From CAZHGD01 sp964531735 (lineage in GTDB: Bacteria > Armatimonadota > UBA10988), in contig CAZHGD010000001.1 in NCBI GenBank assembly GCA_964531735.1, positions 92,247 through 156,246 of the forward strand: a DNA stretch of 64,000 bases. The letters are read 5' to 3'. The notes under the pieces were generated by a model. The model had not been told where the DNA came from, searched no databases, and saw nothing but the letters and a program-made list of their open reading frames with translations. Shown in pieces: positions 16,014 to 25,930 of this stretch (the first letter of the stretch is position 1; each line of letters opens with the position of its first letter). The translations under genes and the position numbers were made by a program.

Positions 16014-17009
16014 ATGGCACGACCGGTGACGCTGTTCTTGGGGCAATGGGCCGATCTCGACTCCGAGACCATGTTCGCCAAGGCGAAGAGCTTTGGCTAC
16101 GACGGAGTGGAGTTGGCCTGTTGGGGTGACTTCTTCGACGTCCAGAAGGCGGCCAGCGACCAGGCGTACTGCGACGCCAAGTGGGCGCAGTTGAAGAAGC
16201 ACGGCCTGACCGCCTACGCCATCTCGAACCACCTGGTTGGCCAGGCGGTCTGCGACCTGATTGACGAGCGGCACAAGTCGATCGTGCCGCCGTACGTCTG
16301 GGGCGACGGCGATCCCGAGGGCGTCCGGCAGCGGGCGGCCGAAGAGATGAAGGCCACCGCCCGCGCTGCGGCGAAGTTCGGCGTCAAGGTGGTCAACGGC
16401 TTCACCGGCAGCAGTATCTGGTCGAAGCTGTACTTCTTCCCGCCGACCAGCCAGGCCGACGTCGATGCCGGCTACCGCGACTTCGGCGATCGCTTCAAGC
16501 CGATCCTCGACGTGTTCGAAGAAGTCGGCGTGAAGTTCGCGCTCGAGGTGCATCCCACCGAGATCGCCTATGACATCTGGAGTAGCGAACGGGCGCTGGA
16601 TGCCGTCGACAACCACCCGGCCTTCGGCTTCAACTTCGACCCGTCGCACTTGCACTGGCAGTTGGTCGACCCGGTCAAGTTCCTGGACAAGTTCGGTGAG
16701 CGCATCTTCCACGTGCACGTGAAGGACGCCATCGTCACGCTCGACGGCAACAGCGGCATTCTGGCCAGCCACCTGGCGTTCGGCGACCACCGGCGCGGCT
16801 GGGACTTCCGCTCGCCCGGCCGGGGTGGCGTCAACTTCGAAGAGATCATCCGGGCGCTCAACCGCGTTGGCTACGCCGGCCCGCTCAGCGTCGAGTGGGA
16901 GGACAGCGGCATGGACCGTGAAGAGGGCGCGCGCGAGGCGGCGGAGTTCGTGCGCAAGCTCGACTTCGCGCCGAGCCAGATCGTTTTCGACGCGCAGTTC
17001 GACAAGTAG
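16014..17009 (+). CDS. Xylose-isomerase-like sugar phosphate isomerase/epimerase
   Basis: The 331-residue AP-endonuclease-2-type TIM barrel starts at ATG 16014 behind GAGGGA. The metal-binding set is visible: Glu in FALEVHPTEIAYD, Asp and His in FNFDPSHLHWQ, HVHVKDA, and the late Glu in PLSVEWEDSG. Members interconvert keto-sugars or act on inositol-type intermediates, and the substrate cannot be read from sequence. It stands as a single unit, divergent from mltG, closed by the hairpin at 17026-17066. It is much longer than and distinct from the second barrel at 26005. Confidence 0.9.
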   Translation: MARPVTLFLGQWADLDSETMFAKAKSFGYDGVELACWGDFFDVQKAASDQAYCDAKWAQLKKHGLTAYAISNHLVGQAVCDLIDERHKSIVPPYVWGDGDPEGVRQRAAEEMKATARAAAKFGVKVVNGFTGSSIWSKLYFFPPTSQADVDAGYRDFGDRFKPILDVFEEVGVKFALEVHPTEIAYDIWSSERALDAVDNHPAFGFNFDPSHLHWQLVDPVKFLDKFGERIFHVHVKDAIVTLDGNSGILASHLAFGDHRRGWDFRSPGRGGVNFEEIIRALNRVGYAGPLSVEWEDSGMDREEGAREAAEFVRKLDFAPSQIVFDAQFDK

Positions 17010-17025
17010 ACGGCACATTGCTCAG

Positions 17026-17066
17026 CAGCCACCCACCGCACGGCCCTGGCCGCGCGTGGGTGGCTG
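17026..17066 (+). terminator. Terminator hairpin with short T-rich tail
   Basis: Perfect 11-base inverted repeat (17026-17036 with 17056-17066), 16 bases after the isomerase stop, followed by TGTCTTT. It is the only hairpin here with a T-rich tail. Confidence 0.75.
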
Positions 17067-17157
17067 TGTCTTTGGGTGGGCACTGCCGCGAGGCGTGTCA
17101 ACCGTCGCTTGACCGGGCGGCCGGCGGCTGGTTACGCTCTGATCTGGGAGCGTGGCC

Positions 17158-18075
17158 ATGCGAGGGTGGCTGGTGGCCGTGGTGGCGGTGGTGGGAGCGG
17201 CGGCGTGGGCGGGTGAGTGGCCGCGCGAGCTGCGGGCCTACCAGGGACGCACGCCGACGCTCGACGGCGAGATCCGTCCGGGCGAGTACGCCGATGCCAC
17301 GCCCATCCGCGGCGTGGGCGACTGGACGCCGCAGTTCTCGCGCACGACCGATGAGGCCGACCTGTCGCTGCAGGGCTGGGTCAAGCATGACGGCCGCGAT
17401 CTCTACTTCGCCTTCCGCGTCACCGATGACTGCCTCTACGGTATCGACACCGATCTGTGGCCGGCGCGCGACAATCCGCGCTCGCACGAGCTGACCCCGG
17501 CTGGCTATCCGTGGTTCGGCGATGAGATGGAGTTGCTGGTCAACGCTGCCGGGCGGTGGAGCCGCAGCGGTTACGAGGGCGTGGCCGGCAACGGCTCGAG
17601 TTGGCAGATGGTCTGCAATCTGGCCAAGTCGCGCCTGGGTGGCGTCGGGGTGGGTGGCCTGCTGGAAGGCGAACCCCGGTCGCGGCCGGTGGCCTGGGGC
17701 ACCTACCAGAAGTGGATCCTGGACGGCGACATGCAGGCGGTGGTCGGACTGGAACGGACCGCGCGCGACTGGCTCTGCGAGCCGCCGCTATGCTGGCCCC
17801 TCTCGGTGCTCCGCCGCGGTGGTACCTACGTGATCGAGTGGCGGATCCGGGCCAAGCCGTGCCTGGAGGTCCAGCCTGGCCGGTTCTGGAGCCCGGCGGC
17901 CGGCGAGGTGACCATGGGGCTGAACATCGCCGTGGGTGACCTCGACGAGCCGCGCGACGGGCGGGACAACCAGTACGGGTTCCATCACGAGGACTGGTGG
18001 GCGGGTGAGAAGGACAAGCGCTGCGCGCTGCGTCAGTTCGGCCGTCTGGTCCTGGTGCCCGGCCCGCGCCCGTGA
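17158..18075 (+). CDS. Secreted CBM9-like carbohydrate-binding protein
   Basis: The 305-residue protein has a signal peptide (MRGWLVAVVAVVGAAAWAGE). ATG 17158 is well spaced from GGGAG; an in-frame GTG at 17152 is the alternative. The mature part is a family-9-type carbohydrate-binding beta-sandwich: PTLDGEIRPGEYADATPI, LYFAFRVTDDCLYG, GDEMELLVNAAGRW, then EWRIRAKPCLEVQPG and the closing VTMGLNIAVGDLDEPRD. Such domains bind chain ends of plant polysaccharides or appear in outer-membrane-associated proteins. No catalytic domain is attached. It is the last gene before aspS. Confidence 0.75.
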   Translation: MRGWLVAVVAVVGAAAWAGEWPRELRAYQGRTPTLDGEIRPGEYADATPIRGVGDWTPQFSRTTDEADLSLQGWVKHDGRDLYFAFRVTDDCLYGIDTDLWPARDNPRSHELTPAGYPWFGDEMELLVNAAGRWSRSGYEGVAGNGSSWQMVCNLAKSRLGGVGVGGLLEGEPRSRPVAWGTYQKWILDGDMQAVVGLERTARDWLCEPPLCWPLSVLRRGGTYVIEWRIRAKPCLEVQPGRFWSPAAGEVTMGLNIAVGDLDEPRDGRDNQYGFHHEDWWAGEKDKRCALRQFGRLVLVPGPRP

Positions 18076-18146
18076 GGCCAGCGCAACTCGGGGTGCCCGG
18101 TTGGCCGAGTCTGTGGTTTAATGGGCGGCTCAAGGGCGAACTCAAG

Positions 18147-19940
18147 ATGCGACGAACTCATCATTGTGGCGTGCTGCGGGCCGATCATGCCGGGCAGACC
18201 GTGTGTGTCATGGGCTGGGTACACAGCCGGCGCGACCATGGCGGCGTGATCTTCCTGGACCTGCGTGACCGGACCGGCCTGGTGCAGATCGTGGCCGATC
18301 CGCAGCGGGGCGGCGAGGCGGCCCACGCGGTGGCCGACGGCGTGCGGGCGGAGTACGTCGTGGCGGTGACCGGGCAGGTCTGTCCGCGCGACGCCGACCT
18401 GGTCAACCCGCGCATCGAGACCGGCGCCATCGAGATCGTCGCTGGTGAGATCTCCGTCCTGAACACGGCGCTGCATCCGCCGTTCGAGATCGACGACGAG
18501 CAGATCAGCCTCGAGCAGCGCATGCGCTACCGGTTCATCGACCTGCGCCGGCCGGTGATGCAGCGCAACCTGGAGATCCGCCACCACGCCGCGCAGGCCG
18601 CCCGCCGCTATCTCAGCGACCAGGGCTTCCTGGAGATCGAGACGCCGCTGCTCCTCAAGGCCACGCCGGAGGGGGCGCGCGACTTCCTGGTGCCGTGCCG
18701 GCTGGTGCCCGGCAGCTTTTATGTGCTGCCGCAGTCGCCGCAGTTGATGAAGCAGACGCTGATGGCCGCCGGCTGCGACCGCTACTTCCAGTTGGCCCGC
18801 TGTCTGCGCGATGAGGACCTGCGCGCCGACCGGCAGCCGGAACACACGCAAATCGACATCGAGATGAGCTTCGTCGAGCAGGACGAGGTGTTCGCGGCGG
18901 TCGAGGGCCTGATGCAGGCGGTGTTCGCCTCCAGCGGCATCGAGATCTCCGCGCCCTTCCGCCGGTTGAGCTACCGCGAGGCGATGGACCGCTACGGCAG
19001 CGACAAGCCCGACACCCGGTTCGGCGTCGAACTGGTCGACGTGGGCGATATCCTCGCCGGCGTCGAGTTCCGCGTCTTCAGCGACGCGCTGAAGTCGGGC
19101 GGGCAGGTCAAGGGCATCTGCGTGCCGGCCCAGGGCGGCCTGTCGCGCAAGGACCTGGACGACCTGACCAGCTTCGCCCGCGAGTTCGGCGCCAAGGGTC
19201 TGGCCTGGATCGCGGTCGAGGAAGATGGTCTGCGCAGCAGCATCCTGAAGTTCATCCCGGAGGACGTGCAGCAGGCGCTGAACGAGCGCATGGGCGGCCA
19301 GCCCGGTGACGTGCTGCTGTTCGTGGCCGACCAGCCGGCGGTGGTGGCCGACGTGCTCGGGCGGTTGCGCTGCAAGCTGGGCTACCAGTTCGGCCTGGCC
19401 GAGCACGGGCGCTACGACTTCCTCTGGGTGGTCGACTTCCCGCTGTTCGAGAAGAACGCCGAGACCGGTGGCCTGCAGCCGATGCACCACCCGTTCAGCA
19501 TGCCGCGCCCGGAGGACCTGCCGCTCCTGGACACCGACCCGCTGGCGGTGACGGCGCAGTTGTACGACCTGGTGGTCAACGGCGCCGAGCTCTGCTCCGG
19601 CAGCATCCGCTGCCACCGCACCGACGTGCAGCTCAAGATCCTCGAGGTCATCGGCATCGACCGCGACGAGGCCTACGAGCGGTTCGGCTTCCTGCTCGAC
19701 GTGTTCAGCTATGGTGCGCCGCCGCACGGTGGCGTGGGTCTGGGCTTCGACCGCATCGTCTCGCTGCTGGTCGGTCAAGAGACCCACGAGCTGGACATCC
19801 GCGAGGTGATCGCCTTCCCGAAGACTTCCACCGGCCGCGACCTGATGCTCGGCGCCCCGACGCGCATCGACGAGGCGCAGCTCACCGAGGTCGGCATCTT
19901 GAAGGTGGTCGAGCCGGAAGGCGAATCAGAAGCCGAGTAG
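18147..19940 (+). CDS. aspS: Aspartyl-tRNA synthetase
   Basis: The 597-residue class II synthetase charges tRNA-Asp (or also tRNA-Asn if non-discriminating). Order of domains: N-terminal OB-fold anticodon-binding domain (GWVHSRRDHGGVIFLDLRD), class II motif 1 region (EIETPLLLKATPEGARDFLVP), bacterial-type QSPQLMKQTLM, motif 2 (YFQLARCLRDEDLRADRQPE), the inserted GAD domain (about residues 290-420), and motif 3 (GVGLGFDRIVSLL). Length fits the bacterial type. ATG 18147 gives the usual MRRTHHCG start; the longer frame to 18072 is not supported by homologous length. I cannot tell discriminating from non-discriminating. Confidence 0.97.
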   Translation: MRRTHHCGVLRADHAGQTVCVMGWVHSRRDHGGVIFLDLRDRTGLVQIVADPQRGGEAAHAVADGVRAEYVVAVTGQVCPRDADLVNPRIETGAIEIVAGEISVLNTALHPPFEIDDEQISLEQRMRYRFIDLRRPVMQRNLEIRHHAAQAARRYLSDQGFLEIETPLLLKATPEGARDFLVPCRLVPGSFYVLPQSPQLMKQTLMAAGCDRYFQLARCLRDEDLRADRQPEHTQIDIEMSFVEQDEVFAAVEGLMQAVFASSGIEISAPFRRLSYREAMDRYGSDKPDTRFGVELVDVGDILAGVEFRVFSDALKSGGQVKGICVPAQGGLSRKDLDDLTSFAREFGAKGLAWIAVEEDGLRSSILKFIPEDVQQALNERMGGQPGDVLLFVADQPAVVADVLGRLRCKLGYQFGLAEHGRYDFLWVVDFPLFEKNAETGGLQPMHHPFSMPRPEDLPLLDTDPLAVTAQLYDLVVNGAELCSGSIRCHRTDVQLKILEVIGIDRDEAYERFGFLLDVFSYGAPPHGGVGLGFDRIVSLLVGQETHELDIREVIAFPKTSTGRDLMLGAPTRIDEAQLTEVGILKVVEPEGESEAE

Positions 19941-19982
19941 CGGCGCGCTGGTCGAGGGCCACCGGCGTGTCCGCTGGAGGAC

Positions 19983-22982
19983 ATGCCGATGCTGTGGCCG
20001 TTGCTCGCCGTGGCGCTGCAGGCGAACCTGTTCGAGACCGACTTCAGCACCTCGCCGGCCGATCTGCGTCTGGTCGCCCGCCCGCCGGGTGTGGCGGCGG
20101 TGCGCGGTGGCGTACTGGTGCTCGACCTGACCGCCGCCGAAGCGGGCAAGCTGGCCGGCGCCGACCTGGCGCGTGACCTGCCGGTGCCCTGCCGCATCAC
20201 CTGGGACCAGCGCCTGGCGGCCGACTCGCCGCACGCCTACTGGAGCGGGCTGCAGGTCCGCGGCAGCTATGGGACGTCGGTGGCGGCCCATCTGGGTGGC
20301 GAGCCCTGCCGGCACCAGGTGGGCCTGGAGGGCCTCGCGCCGCTGCCGACCGCCGTGCCGCCGGGCACCTGGGTGCATTTCGAGCTGCACCTGGAGCGTG
20401 GCGGCCAGCGCCTGCGGGCCAGCCGGCGCGACACTGGCCAGCTCATCGGCGAGACCGTGCGCCGCGTGCCCAGTCCGCAGCCGCCGGTGCGACTGCGCTT
20501 CTTCGCCAATGCCACGCCCGACGAGCTGCCCGACGGCGACGCCTATGCGCAGAGCCGCGGCCGGCACGAGTTCGACAACCTGGCGGTCGCCGCCGTGGAG
20601 GCGTCGCTGGCCCGCGGCGGCGAGCCGTATGACCTGCGCGAGCCCGTGGTGTTCAACCGGGCCATGCGCTGGCGGGCCACGCCGGCCGGGCCGCTGGTCT
20701 GGTCGGAGGGCGACCTGCCGCTGACCGGCGCGACGCCGGTGTCGAACTGGGCTCACGGAGGCGCGGTGCGCGTCCGTCACGACGGCGAGGCCACCACCTT
20801 CGCGCGCTCGCACCTGGCGGCGCGCGGTGCCGACCAGATCGTCCTGCGGCAGCTCCAGTTCCACCTGGGCCAGCACCCACGGCTCCGTTACGCCCTGACG
20901 CCGTCGAACGCCCGCGTGCGGCTGCGGGCGACGTTCACCTGCCCGAACATCCGCCACTCGATGGTGGTCGCGGAGACGCCGTGGTTCACCGCGGCGCAGA
21001 GCGGTGAGTTGGACCTGGTGGCCGGTCTCGCCCGCTGGCGCGAGCAGCGGGTCTATGCCGAACTGGATTTCATCCTGGAGCTGGCTGCGCCCGAGGGCAT
21101 CAAGGACGGTGACGGCAGCGTGCGCGCCACGCTCAGCTTGCCACGGCAGTCCGCTGTGGTGGCGCCGACGCACGTCGTGCGACCGGCCGGCGGTGCCGTG
21201 CCCATCGCGGCCTTGGTGGTTGCCGGCGGCGCGGTGCCCGAGCGCGTCTGGGCGACCCACACGCAGCCGGCGACGCCGCTGATCCGGCGTGACGGCCTCT
21301 GGAGCGGCGCGCTCAACCTGCCGGCCGGGATCCATGCCGGTGAAGTGGTCGCGCGGGTGGGTGAGCAGGAGCTGCGCCAACCCGTCGAGGTGCGCGTCAG
21401 TGGTCAACCGTTCGTGGTGGCCAGGCCGGGCGAGGCGACCTACTCGCTGGCCGACGGCACGCGGCTGCCGCCGTTGCTGGGCGACCTGTTCGCCTGGACG
21501 TTGTGGGACAACCCGACCAGTCTTGAGCGGCGCATCGTGCGCGGGCCGGAGACCTGGGCCCAACCGGGCCGGCCGCAGGTGGCCAAATGGCGCTGGATGA
21601 CGGCGCGCGAACTGGACGAGCGGATCGCCTGGCAGGCCGACGAGTGTGGCGCGCGCGCGCTCCGTCTGGTGCCGAACACCACGCCGTTCGAGTCGCTGCT
21701 CGACGCCGGCGGGCATGTCGCCCCGCACGGTCTGGAGCAGTTGCAGCGGCTGCTCACGGTGTTCGAGCGACACCGCGTCCACGCGCTGATCAACCTGTTC
21801 CACTACCAGTACGGCAGCGGTGCCACCGGGTTCTTCCCGCCGCTGAACGCCTACCTCGACGCCGGCTACCGCGGTCCCGCCGACTTCACCAAGCCGGCCG
21901 CGGTGGCGCTGGAGCGAGCCTACCTGGATGAGCTGCTGGCGGCCATCGGGCAGGATCCGGCGGTGCTGGGCTACTCGCTGTTCGGCGAGAACGACGACCT
22001 GCCGGGCGCCGCGTGGGCCAACTCGATGGCGACCTACACCAAGCAGCGCTGCCGGCAGTTGGTCGTGTTCGAGCAAGGCGGTGGCCTGCAGAACCACCGC
22101 GATCTGAAGCCTGACCGGTGGGACGGGTTCGTCGCCGCCCGCGATGGTGGGGTGGGCTACCGCACCTACTACAGCCAAGGCACGCCGACCGATGCCTACC
22201 TCAACGTCAACGCGCGCTGGTACGCGCAGCATCAGCCGGCGTTCCTGGCCGAGGCGTGTTCCGATGGGCCTGGCTGGTACCGCGACCGGATCACCTGGCT
22301 GGCGCCGGACTTCCGCACGCAGTTCCGCGACAGCCTGTGGGCGTCGCTTTGTGCGCCGCAGACGCTGTCGCTGTACTGGTCGGTCTGCTTCATCGAGCGC
22401 GAGCGGCGCCTGCCCACGCTGATCGCCGAGCGCCTCGACTGGCGCGGCTTCCAGCGCGCGAAGGGCTTGCTGGCCGTGGTGGTGCCGGCCGCCAACGTCG
22501 CGCGCCTGCCGCGGCTGACGCAGTTGGATGAGGCCTGCTCGGCCGCCGGTGTCACCTATGACATTGTGGCGCCGGGCACCGATCTGGCCGGTTACGCCGG
22601 GGTCATCGACCTCAGCGCGCCGACGGCCTCTGTGGACCTGCCCGCGGCGGTGCGCGACCGCTCGCTGCTGCGCCTCTCGCCTGGCAACGGCGCCACGATC
22701 CTGACCGACGCGGCCGGGACCATGCTGCTGGCTTACGTGCGGAACGTGGGCGAGCACCGGCTTGGACCGGGCTACGGCGATGACGTCAAGGAACTGCATC
22801 GCCAGCGTACGGCCGCGCGCGAGGTGACGTTGGAACTGCGGGCGCCGGTGGCCGCCGGGCAGGTGACCGTGTGGGATGTGGATACCGGCGAGGTGGTGCA
22901 GCAGGGGCCGCTCAGCGCCCTGAAGACGCTCGCGCTGGGGCGGTCGACCCACGACTTTGCGGTGCTGGTGCAGCGGCGCTGA
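19983..22982 (+). CDS. Large secreted glycoside-hydrolase-like protein
   Basis: This 999-residue protein starts at ATG 19983 directly behind GGAGG and has a short weak signal peptide (MLWPLLAVALQA). Residues about 40-205 look like a laminin-G/CBM-type beta-sandwich (WSGLQVRGSYGTS, then WVHFELHLE). After further beta-rich segments (250-500), residues about 535-800 form a TIM-barrel glycoside-hydrolase-like region (RIAWQADECGARALRLVP, ALINLFHYQYGSG) with GYSLFGENDDLPG, where Glu669 is a candidate acid/base. I cannot place it in a GH family. It follows aspS by 42 bases and precedes another TIM-barrel protein. Confidence 0.75.
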   Translation: MPMLWPLLAVALQANLFETDFSTSPADLRLVARPPGVAAVRGGVLVLDLTAAEAGKLAGADLARDLPVPCRITWDQRLAADSPHAYWSGLQVRGSYGTSVAAHLGGEPCRHQVGLEGLAPLPTAVPPGTWVHFELHLERGGQRLRASRRDTGQLIGETVRRVPSPQPPVRLRFFANATPDELPDGDAYAQSRGRHEFDNLAVAAVEASLARGGEPYDLREPVVFNRAMRWRATPAGPLVWSEGDLPLTGATPVSNWAHGGAVRVRHDGEATTFARSHLAARGADQIVLRQLQFHLGQHPRLRYALTPSNARVRLRATFTCPNIRHSMVVAETPWFTAAQSGELDLVAGLARWREQRVYAELDFILELAAPEGIKDGDGSVRATLSLPRQSAVVAPTHVVRPAGGAVPIAALVVAGGAVPERVWATHTQPATPLIRRDGLWSGALNLPAGIHAGEVVARVGEQELRQPVEVRVSGQPFVVARPGEATYSLADGTRLPPLLGDLFAWTLWDNPTSLERRIVRGPETWAQPGRPQVAKWRWMTARELDERIAWQADECGARALRLVPNTTPFESLLDAGGHVAPHGLEQLQRLLTVFERHRVHALINLFHYQYGSGATGFFPPLNAYLDAGYRGPADFTKPAAVALERAYLDELLAAIGQDPAVLGYSLFGENDDLPGAAWANSMATYTKQRCRQLVVFEQGGGLQNHRDLKPDRWDGFVAARDGGVGYRTYYSQGTPTDAYLNVNARWYAQHQPAFLAEACSDGPGWYRDRITWLAPDFRTQFRDSLWASLCAPQTLSLYWSVCFIERERRLPTLIAERLDWRGFQRAKGLLAVVVPAANVARLPRLTQLDEACSAAGVTYDIVAPGTDLAGYAGVIDLSAPTASVDLPAAVRDRSLLRLSPGNGATILTDAAGTMLLAYVRNVGEHRLGPGYGDDVKELHRQRTAAREVTLELRAPVAAGQVTVWDVDTGEVVQQGPLSALKTLALGRSTHDFAVLVQRR

Positions 22983-23043
22983 CCTGGCGGGAGGCGGCCG
23001 CCCGCGGCCGGCGAAGTGCGCCACGTCGTGCTCGGAGCAAGCG

Positions 23044-24915
23044 ATGACGGGTGGACGCGGACGGCTCGTGGCGTGGTGTCTGGCCGTGGTGGCGGTGGCC
23101 GGCGGTCAGGCCGCCGAGCGACCGGCGCTGCCGGATCTCGGCCGCAAGGTCAAGATGCGCATCCTGGTCGACAAGGTCATGCAGCCCACTCGCGGCTGGA
23201 AGACCGAGGAGTGGATGGTCAAGGAGGCGGCCGAGGCCGGCTTCAACGTCTTCTCGCCGCGCCGCGGCTACGAGGATCTGCAGGCCGTCGCACAGGTGAC
23301 CGAATGGTGCCGCCAGCACGGCCTCTACCATCAGCCCTGGATGCGCGGCGTGCAGGATGTGCCGAAAGACCCGGCGCTCAGCGAGGGCAAACGCGTGGTC
23401 TGGGCCAACGGCGTCGAACAGGCGATCTGGAGCCCCAACTCCGACGAGCTGTGGGCCTGGATGGCCAGCCACATCGTGCCCTACGCGCAGCTCAGCGCGC
23501 GCGACGACACGCTGATGGGCGTCTTCCTGGACTATGAGAACTACTGGCCCGGCAAGATGGGCAACCTCTACGAGCTGTCGTACGACGACGTCATCCTCGG
23601 CAAGTTCGCCGCGTCCAAGGGAGTCGCCCTGCCCAAGCTCGGCCTCAAGGAGCGCCAGCCCTGGCTGGACCAACAGGGGCTGCACGACGAGTTCCGGACC
23701 TTCCAGATCGCCTGGTGGCGGCAGAAGTGCCGTGAGCTGCGCCAGGCCGTGGATCGGCACAACCCGCGCTTCATGTTCAACATCTACCCGGCGCCGGGCA
23801 CGATGTTCATGCTCGAAGCCTGCTACCCCGAGTGGGCGACCAAGGCGGCGCCGCTGATCCTGGCCGACCCGTGGACGTATGGGCGGCCGGGTCGCCATAC
23901 GTCGCACGACATGGCCATCAAGGGCAACCAGCAGATCCTCGAACGCGGCCTGCGCGAGGCGCGCGAGAAGGGCATCAACCGCATCTACCTCGGTGGCATC
24001 GACCCGGTCGTGACGGGCGCCGATCCGGAGTTCTGCGGCAAGAACGCGGTGCTCCTATCGGGCCTCAGCGATGGGTACTGGGTCTTCTACGAGGGCCCGG
24101 TGTACAACCAGGACCATCCCGCGTACTTCAAGTGGTTCACCTGGGCCAACCGCCGCATCGAGGCCGCCGACTTCGCGGCCGCCCGGCAGCCGCGTGAGAC
24201 CGAGGATCCCTGGGGCGCGCCGCGCGTAGCGGTCAGCGGCACCGTGCTGAAGCGCAGCACACGCCGCGACTACCCGCTGATCAAGCTCCGTGGCGCCAAC
24301 GCGCTGCTGGTCTCCGCGCAGCAAGGTCGCGAGGTGACCATCAACGTCCAGACCTACCGCATCGGCAAGACCGAGTTGCCGCTGGTCTGGACGGTCAAGG
24401 GACCGCACTGGGAGGACCTGCGCAAGGGCGAAGTCAGCGTGGCCAGCCGGGGCGCCATCCAGTTCACGCCACCGGCCGACGGCATCTTCGTGCTGACGCT
24501 CGAAGCCGGCGGCACCGCCTACGCCGTCAAGGACTCCACTGCGCCGCTGGCCATCTATGCCGAGGGCGGCGCGCGGTTCATCGACGGCGTGGCCAAGCTC
24601 TACTTCCCCGTGCCGGCCGAGTTGCCCGCGTTCTGGTTGAGCGGTCGCGGCGGGGGTGGGGTCGAACTGCTGCGGCTGCGCGTCTTCAACCCGCAGGGCA
24701 CCGAAGCGGCGATGGGCCAGGCGACGCTGAAGCAGAACGACCTGCAGGTCACGGTGAAGGTTGGTGACGGCGGCGGCAAGGCCTGGGCGCTGACCATCGA
24801 GAAGGCCGACGAGGGCGTGCTGGAGGACAGCTCGCTGACGCTGGACGCCAAACTGCCGCAGGCGCTCTCGTACTTCGCCGACGAGGTGTTCGAGATCCAG
24901 CGCCGCAAGCTGTGA
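23044..24915 (+). CDS. Secreted TIM-barrel glycosidase-like protein
   Basis: The 623-residue protein starts at ATG 23044 with GGAG upstream and has a signal peptide (VAWCLAVVAVAGGQAAE). The barrel shows EAAEAGFNVFSPRRGYEDL, MGVFLDYENYWPG (candidate catalytic acidic residues), PRFMFNIYPAPGTM and YLGGIDPVVTGADP, patterns typical of putative glycoside-hydrolase barrels annotated only as hypothetical. The C-terminal 200 residues are beta-sandwich-like. It lies between the large hydrolase-like gene and the cysteine-rich gene, all same strand with short gaps (61 and 40 bases), so the three may be one unit. Confidence 0.7.
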   Translation: MTGGRGRLVAWCLAVVAVAGGQAAERPALPDLGRKVKMRILVDKVMQPTRGWKTEEWMVKEAAEAGFNVFSPRRGYEDLQAVAQVTEWCRQHGLYHQPWMRGVQDVPKDPALSEGKRVVWANGVEQAIWSPNSDELWAWMASHIVPYAQLSARDDTLMGVFLDYENYWPGKMGNLYELSYDDVILGKFAASKGVALPKLGLKERQPWLDQQGLHDEFRTFQIAWWRQKCRELRQAVDRHNPRFMFNIYPAPGTMFMLEACYPEWATKAAPLILADPWTYGRPGRHTSHDMAIKGNQQILERGLREAREKGINRIYLGGIDPVVTGADPEFCGKNAVLLSGLSDGYWVFYEGPVYNQDHPAYFKWFTWANRRIEAADFAAARQPRETEDPWGAPRVAVSGTVLKRSTRRDYPLIKLRGANALLVSAQQGREVTINVQTYRIGKTELPLVWTVKGPHWEDLRKGEVSVASRGAIQFTPPADGIFVLTLEAGGTAYAVKDSTAPLAIYAEGGARFIDGVAKLYFPVPAELPAFWLSGRGGGGVELLRLRVFNPQGTEAAMGQATLKQNDLQVTVKVGDGGGKAWALTIEKADEGVLEDSSLTLDAKLPQALSYFADEVFEIQRRKL

Positions 24916-24955
24916 CGCACCGGCGCCGGTGCGGCCTGCCGAGACGAGGTGAGCG

Positions 24956-25930
24956 ATGGAGACGGAACACCGGTGCGGCCTGACGCTGACGCCGGGCCAA
25001 CTGGTCGGCACGGTCTGCCGGGCGGCGGGGGTGGCCTGCCCGCTGTTGGACGCCACCCACAGCGCCACGGCCATGGCCGCCACGCAGCGCGACCCGACGG
25101 TGCCGATCCGCTTGCTGACCGACGCCGACCGCGTTCCGCACTACAGCCGCCTGACCGCGGCGGACCGGCAGCGGCTGCGCCAGAGCGCGCTGGACCGCAA
25201 GCGCGACCTGGACGTGCTCCAGCGCCTGGGTCTGGCCAACGGCGACACGCGCGGTGCGCGCTACCTCTACGCACTGCTGTTCGAGCGAGTCGCCACCACC
25301 GCCGGCCTGTGCGGTCACGACACACCGGGCTGGAGCGGTTGCCCGCACGCGCGCAGCGGCGCCTACGAGCGCGTGCGAGCCAAGGGCTGGCCGCAATTGG
25401 TGCGGTTGCGGCCGCCGGCTGAGAAGGACGCCGCGCGGGCCCTGAGCGCGGCCCGGGTGGCAACCGGTGGCAAGTTGCACCTGCGGCCGCACCACCTGAT
25501 GTGCCTGTCGTGCTGGTTGGCCGGGCGCGACCCGGGCGACGAGCTGCGTGGCGAGGACACGCTGGCCGAGATCTACCAGCGGCTGCGGCGCGACCCCACG
25601 GTGCCGGTGGTGCTGGTCGAAGGGCAGTGCGAAGCCTGCTGGTGCTGTGACGGCTTCCACGAGCCGACCGGCGGCTGTGTGCACGACTGCGGCCAGATCC
25701 GCGACCTGAAGAAGGACCTGGACCTGTTCTGCCGGCTGGGCCTGCTGCCGGGCGACGAGCTGCCGGCGGGCGAACTGCTCGCCCGCATCTACGCCGCGGT
25801 GCCGACCACGACGGCCATCTGCGGGTATGGCGACGGCCTCGTGCAGTCGCGCGAATGGTCGATTTGTGGCGGGCCCGAAGGGAACGCGGGCTATCAGCGG
25901 ACCCGCGAGACGGGCGCCGGCCTCGGCTGA
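24956..25930 (+). CDS. Cysteine-rich metal-binding-type protein with internal duplication
   Basis: This 324-residue cytoplasmic protein contains about 16 cysteines. The centre has LHLRPHHLMCLSCW, a motif like that of DUF1284 proteins. Two halves repeat each other: RKRDLDVLQRLGLANGD...TTAGLCGHD...GCPHARSGAYERVR aligns with LKKDLDLFCRLGLLPGD...TTTAICGYG...SICGGPEGNAGYQRTR. The central QCEACWCCDGFHEPTGGC is an extra cysteine cluster. This implies an ancient tandem duplication and probably two metal or Fe-S sites. Function is unknown; ATG 24956 follows GAGGTGAG closely. Likely co-transcribed with the preceding barrel protein. Confidence 0.8.
   Translation: METEHRCGLTLTPGQLVGTVCRAAGVACPLLDATHSATAMAATQRDPTVPIRLLTDADRVPHYSRLTAADRQRLRQSALDRKRDLDVLQRLGLANGDTRGARYLYALLFERVATTAGLCGHDTPGWSGCPHARSGAYERVRAKGWPQLVRLRPPAEKDAARALSAARVATGGKLHLRPHHLMCLSCWLAGRDPGDELRGEDTLAEIYQRLRRDPTVPVVLVEGQCEACWCCDGFHEPTGGCVHDCGQIRDLKKDLDLFCRLGLLPGDELPAGELLARIYAAVPTTTAICGYGDGLVQSREWSICGGPEGNAGYQRTRETGAGLG

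Noticed and set aside
18033..19787. 584-codon minus-strand open frame
   Set aside because: Antisense to aspS, which carries all class II motifs.
19926..23024. 1032-codon minus-strand open frame
   Set aside because: Antisense shadow of the secreted hydrolase at 19983; Arg/Gln/His/Val-rich with no domain, typical of high-GC complementary frames.
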